Shown here one piece after another: positions 63,864 to 64,000 of a stretch of 64,000 nucleotides of DNA. Position 1 is the stretch's first letter, and each line of letters starts with the position of its first letter. The notes below the pieces were generated by a model, which saw nothing but the letters and a program-made list of their open reading frames with translations, was not told the DNA's origin and did no database searches. The translations under genes and the position numbers were made by a program. Source of the stretch: Phaeosaccion multiseriatum (Eukaryota > Ochrophyta, other classes); NCBI GenBank assembly GCA_965112735.1, contig OZ218951.1:3162001-3226000 (forward strand), written 5' to 3'.

Positions 63864-64000
63864 GTAAGGAAGGAGGGGAGGGGAGGAGAGGAGAGTAGGA
63901 AAGGAGGAGGCACGTTCGCCTGCTCAAGCACACATGTACACACACGAACACACTCAACTCACTCACTCACTCACGCGCACACACTCTCACTCAGGCTAAC
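63864..64000. other. Start of intron 3 of gene 11
   Basis: GGAGGGGAGG-type purine-rich sequence then CTCACT and CACACA repeats, typical of introns here; the window ends before the next exon. Confidence 0.6.

Overview
This is a nuclear genome window from a unicellular eukaryote. The genes are split by many canonical GT-AG introns, and both introns and spacers are packed with microsatellites and minisatellites (GGGA, GGA/CTC, CA, GTGA, GGT, TAG runs). The gene set fits an alveolate-type protist, and I would guess a chromerid-like alga. It includes a calcium-dependent protein kinase (CDPK) with EF-hands, a GCC2/GCC3-type cysteine-rich secreted protein, a GH5 exo-1,3-beta-glucanase and a large PNGase. 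The lineage assignment is inference. I saw no rRNA, tRNA, CRISPR array, operon or other prokaryotic feature.

Eleven protein genes were traced, most of them exon by exon with matching splice phases. (1) Intronless ankyrin protein, 606-2231 minus. (2) GH5 glucanase, 3328-10864 minus. (3) TTC27-like TPR protein, 11033-18610 plus. (4) Unknown membrane protein, 19471-22049 minus. (5) Thioredoxin-PNGase-ILEI-jacalin-PUB protein, 22457-33799 plus. (6) GCC2/GCC3 cysteine-rich protein, 34394-39939 minus. (7) PDZ/Tudor-like chromatin-type protein, 40090-45992 plus. (8) Coiled-coil protein, 46369-49584 minus. (9) CDPK, 49797-56150 plus. (10) Ankyrin protein, 59133-61982 minus. (11) 5' part of a membrane protein, 62556 to beyond the window, plus. 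From gene 2 onward the strands alternate without exception, giving five divergent pairs (starts about 150-570 bp apart) and four convergent junctions. The genes do not form one pathway. Secretory and ER functions (GH5, PNGase, cysteine-rich protein, membrane proteins) sit beside signalling, scaffold and chromatin-type genes.

Two patterns are not explained by ordinary annotation. The first is a short dispersed motif, consensus GCAGTTGGTGATACAGC, found at more than 20 loci on both strands. It lies inside exons (read as AVGDTA, QQLVIQQ or VSPTA depending on frame and strand), at the very C-termini of at least two genes, and at or just before 3' splice sites. The second is partial copies of exon edges that carry their own splice signal and lie in the adjacent intron of the same gene: three clear exon-head copies (4232-4257, 24254-24303, 51337-51385) and two weaker ones (5424-5443, 6628-6643). 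Other structural features are two elements with terminal inverted repeats (311-590; 6071-6312, with a solo end at 34293), a 92-bp-arm fold-back at 58188-58389, and several proteins whose ends are encoded by tandem repeats.
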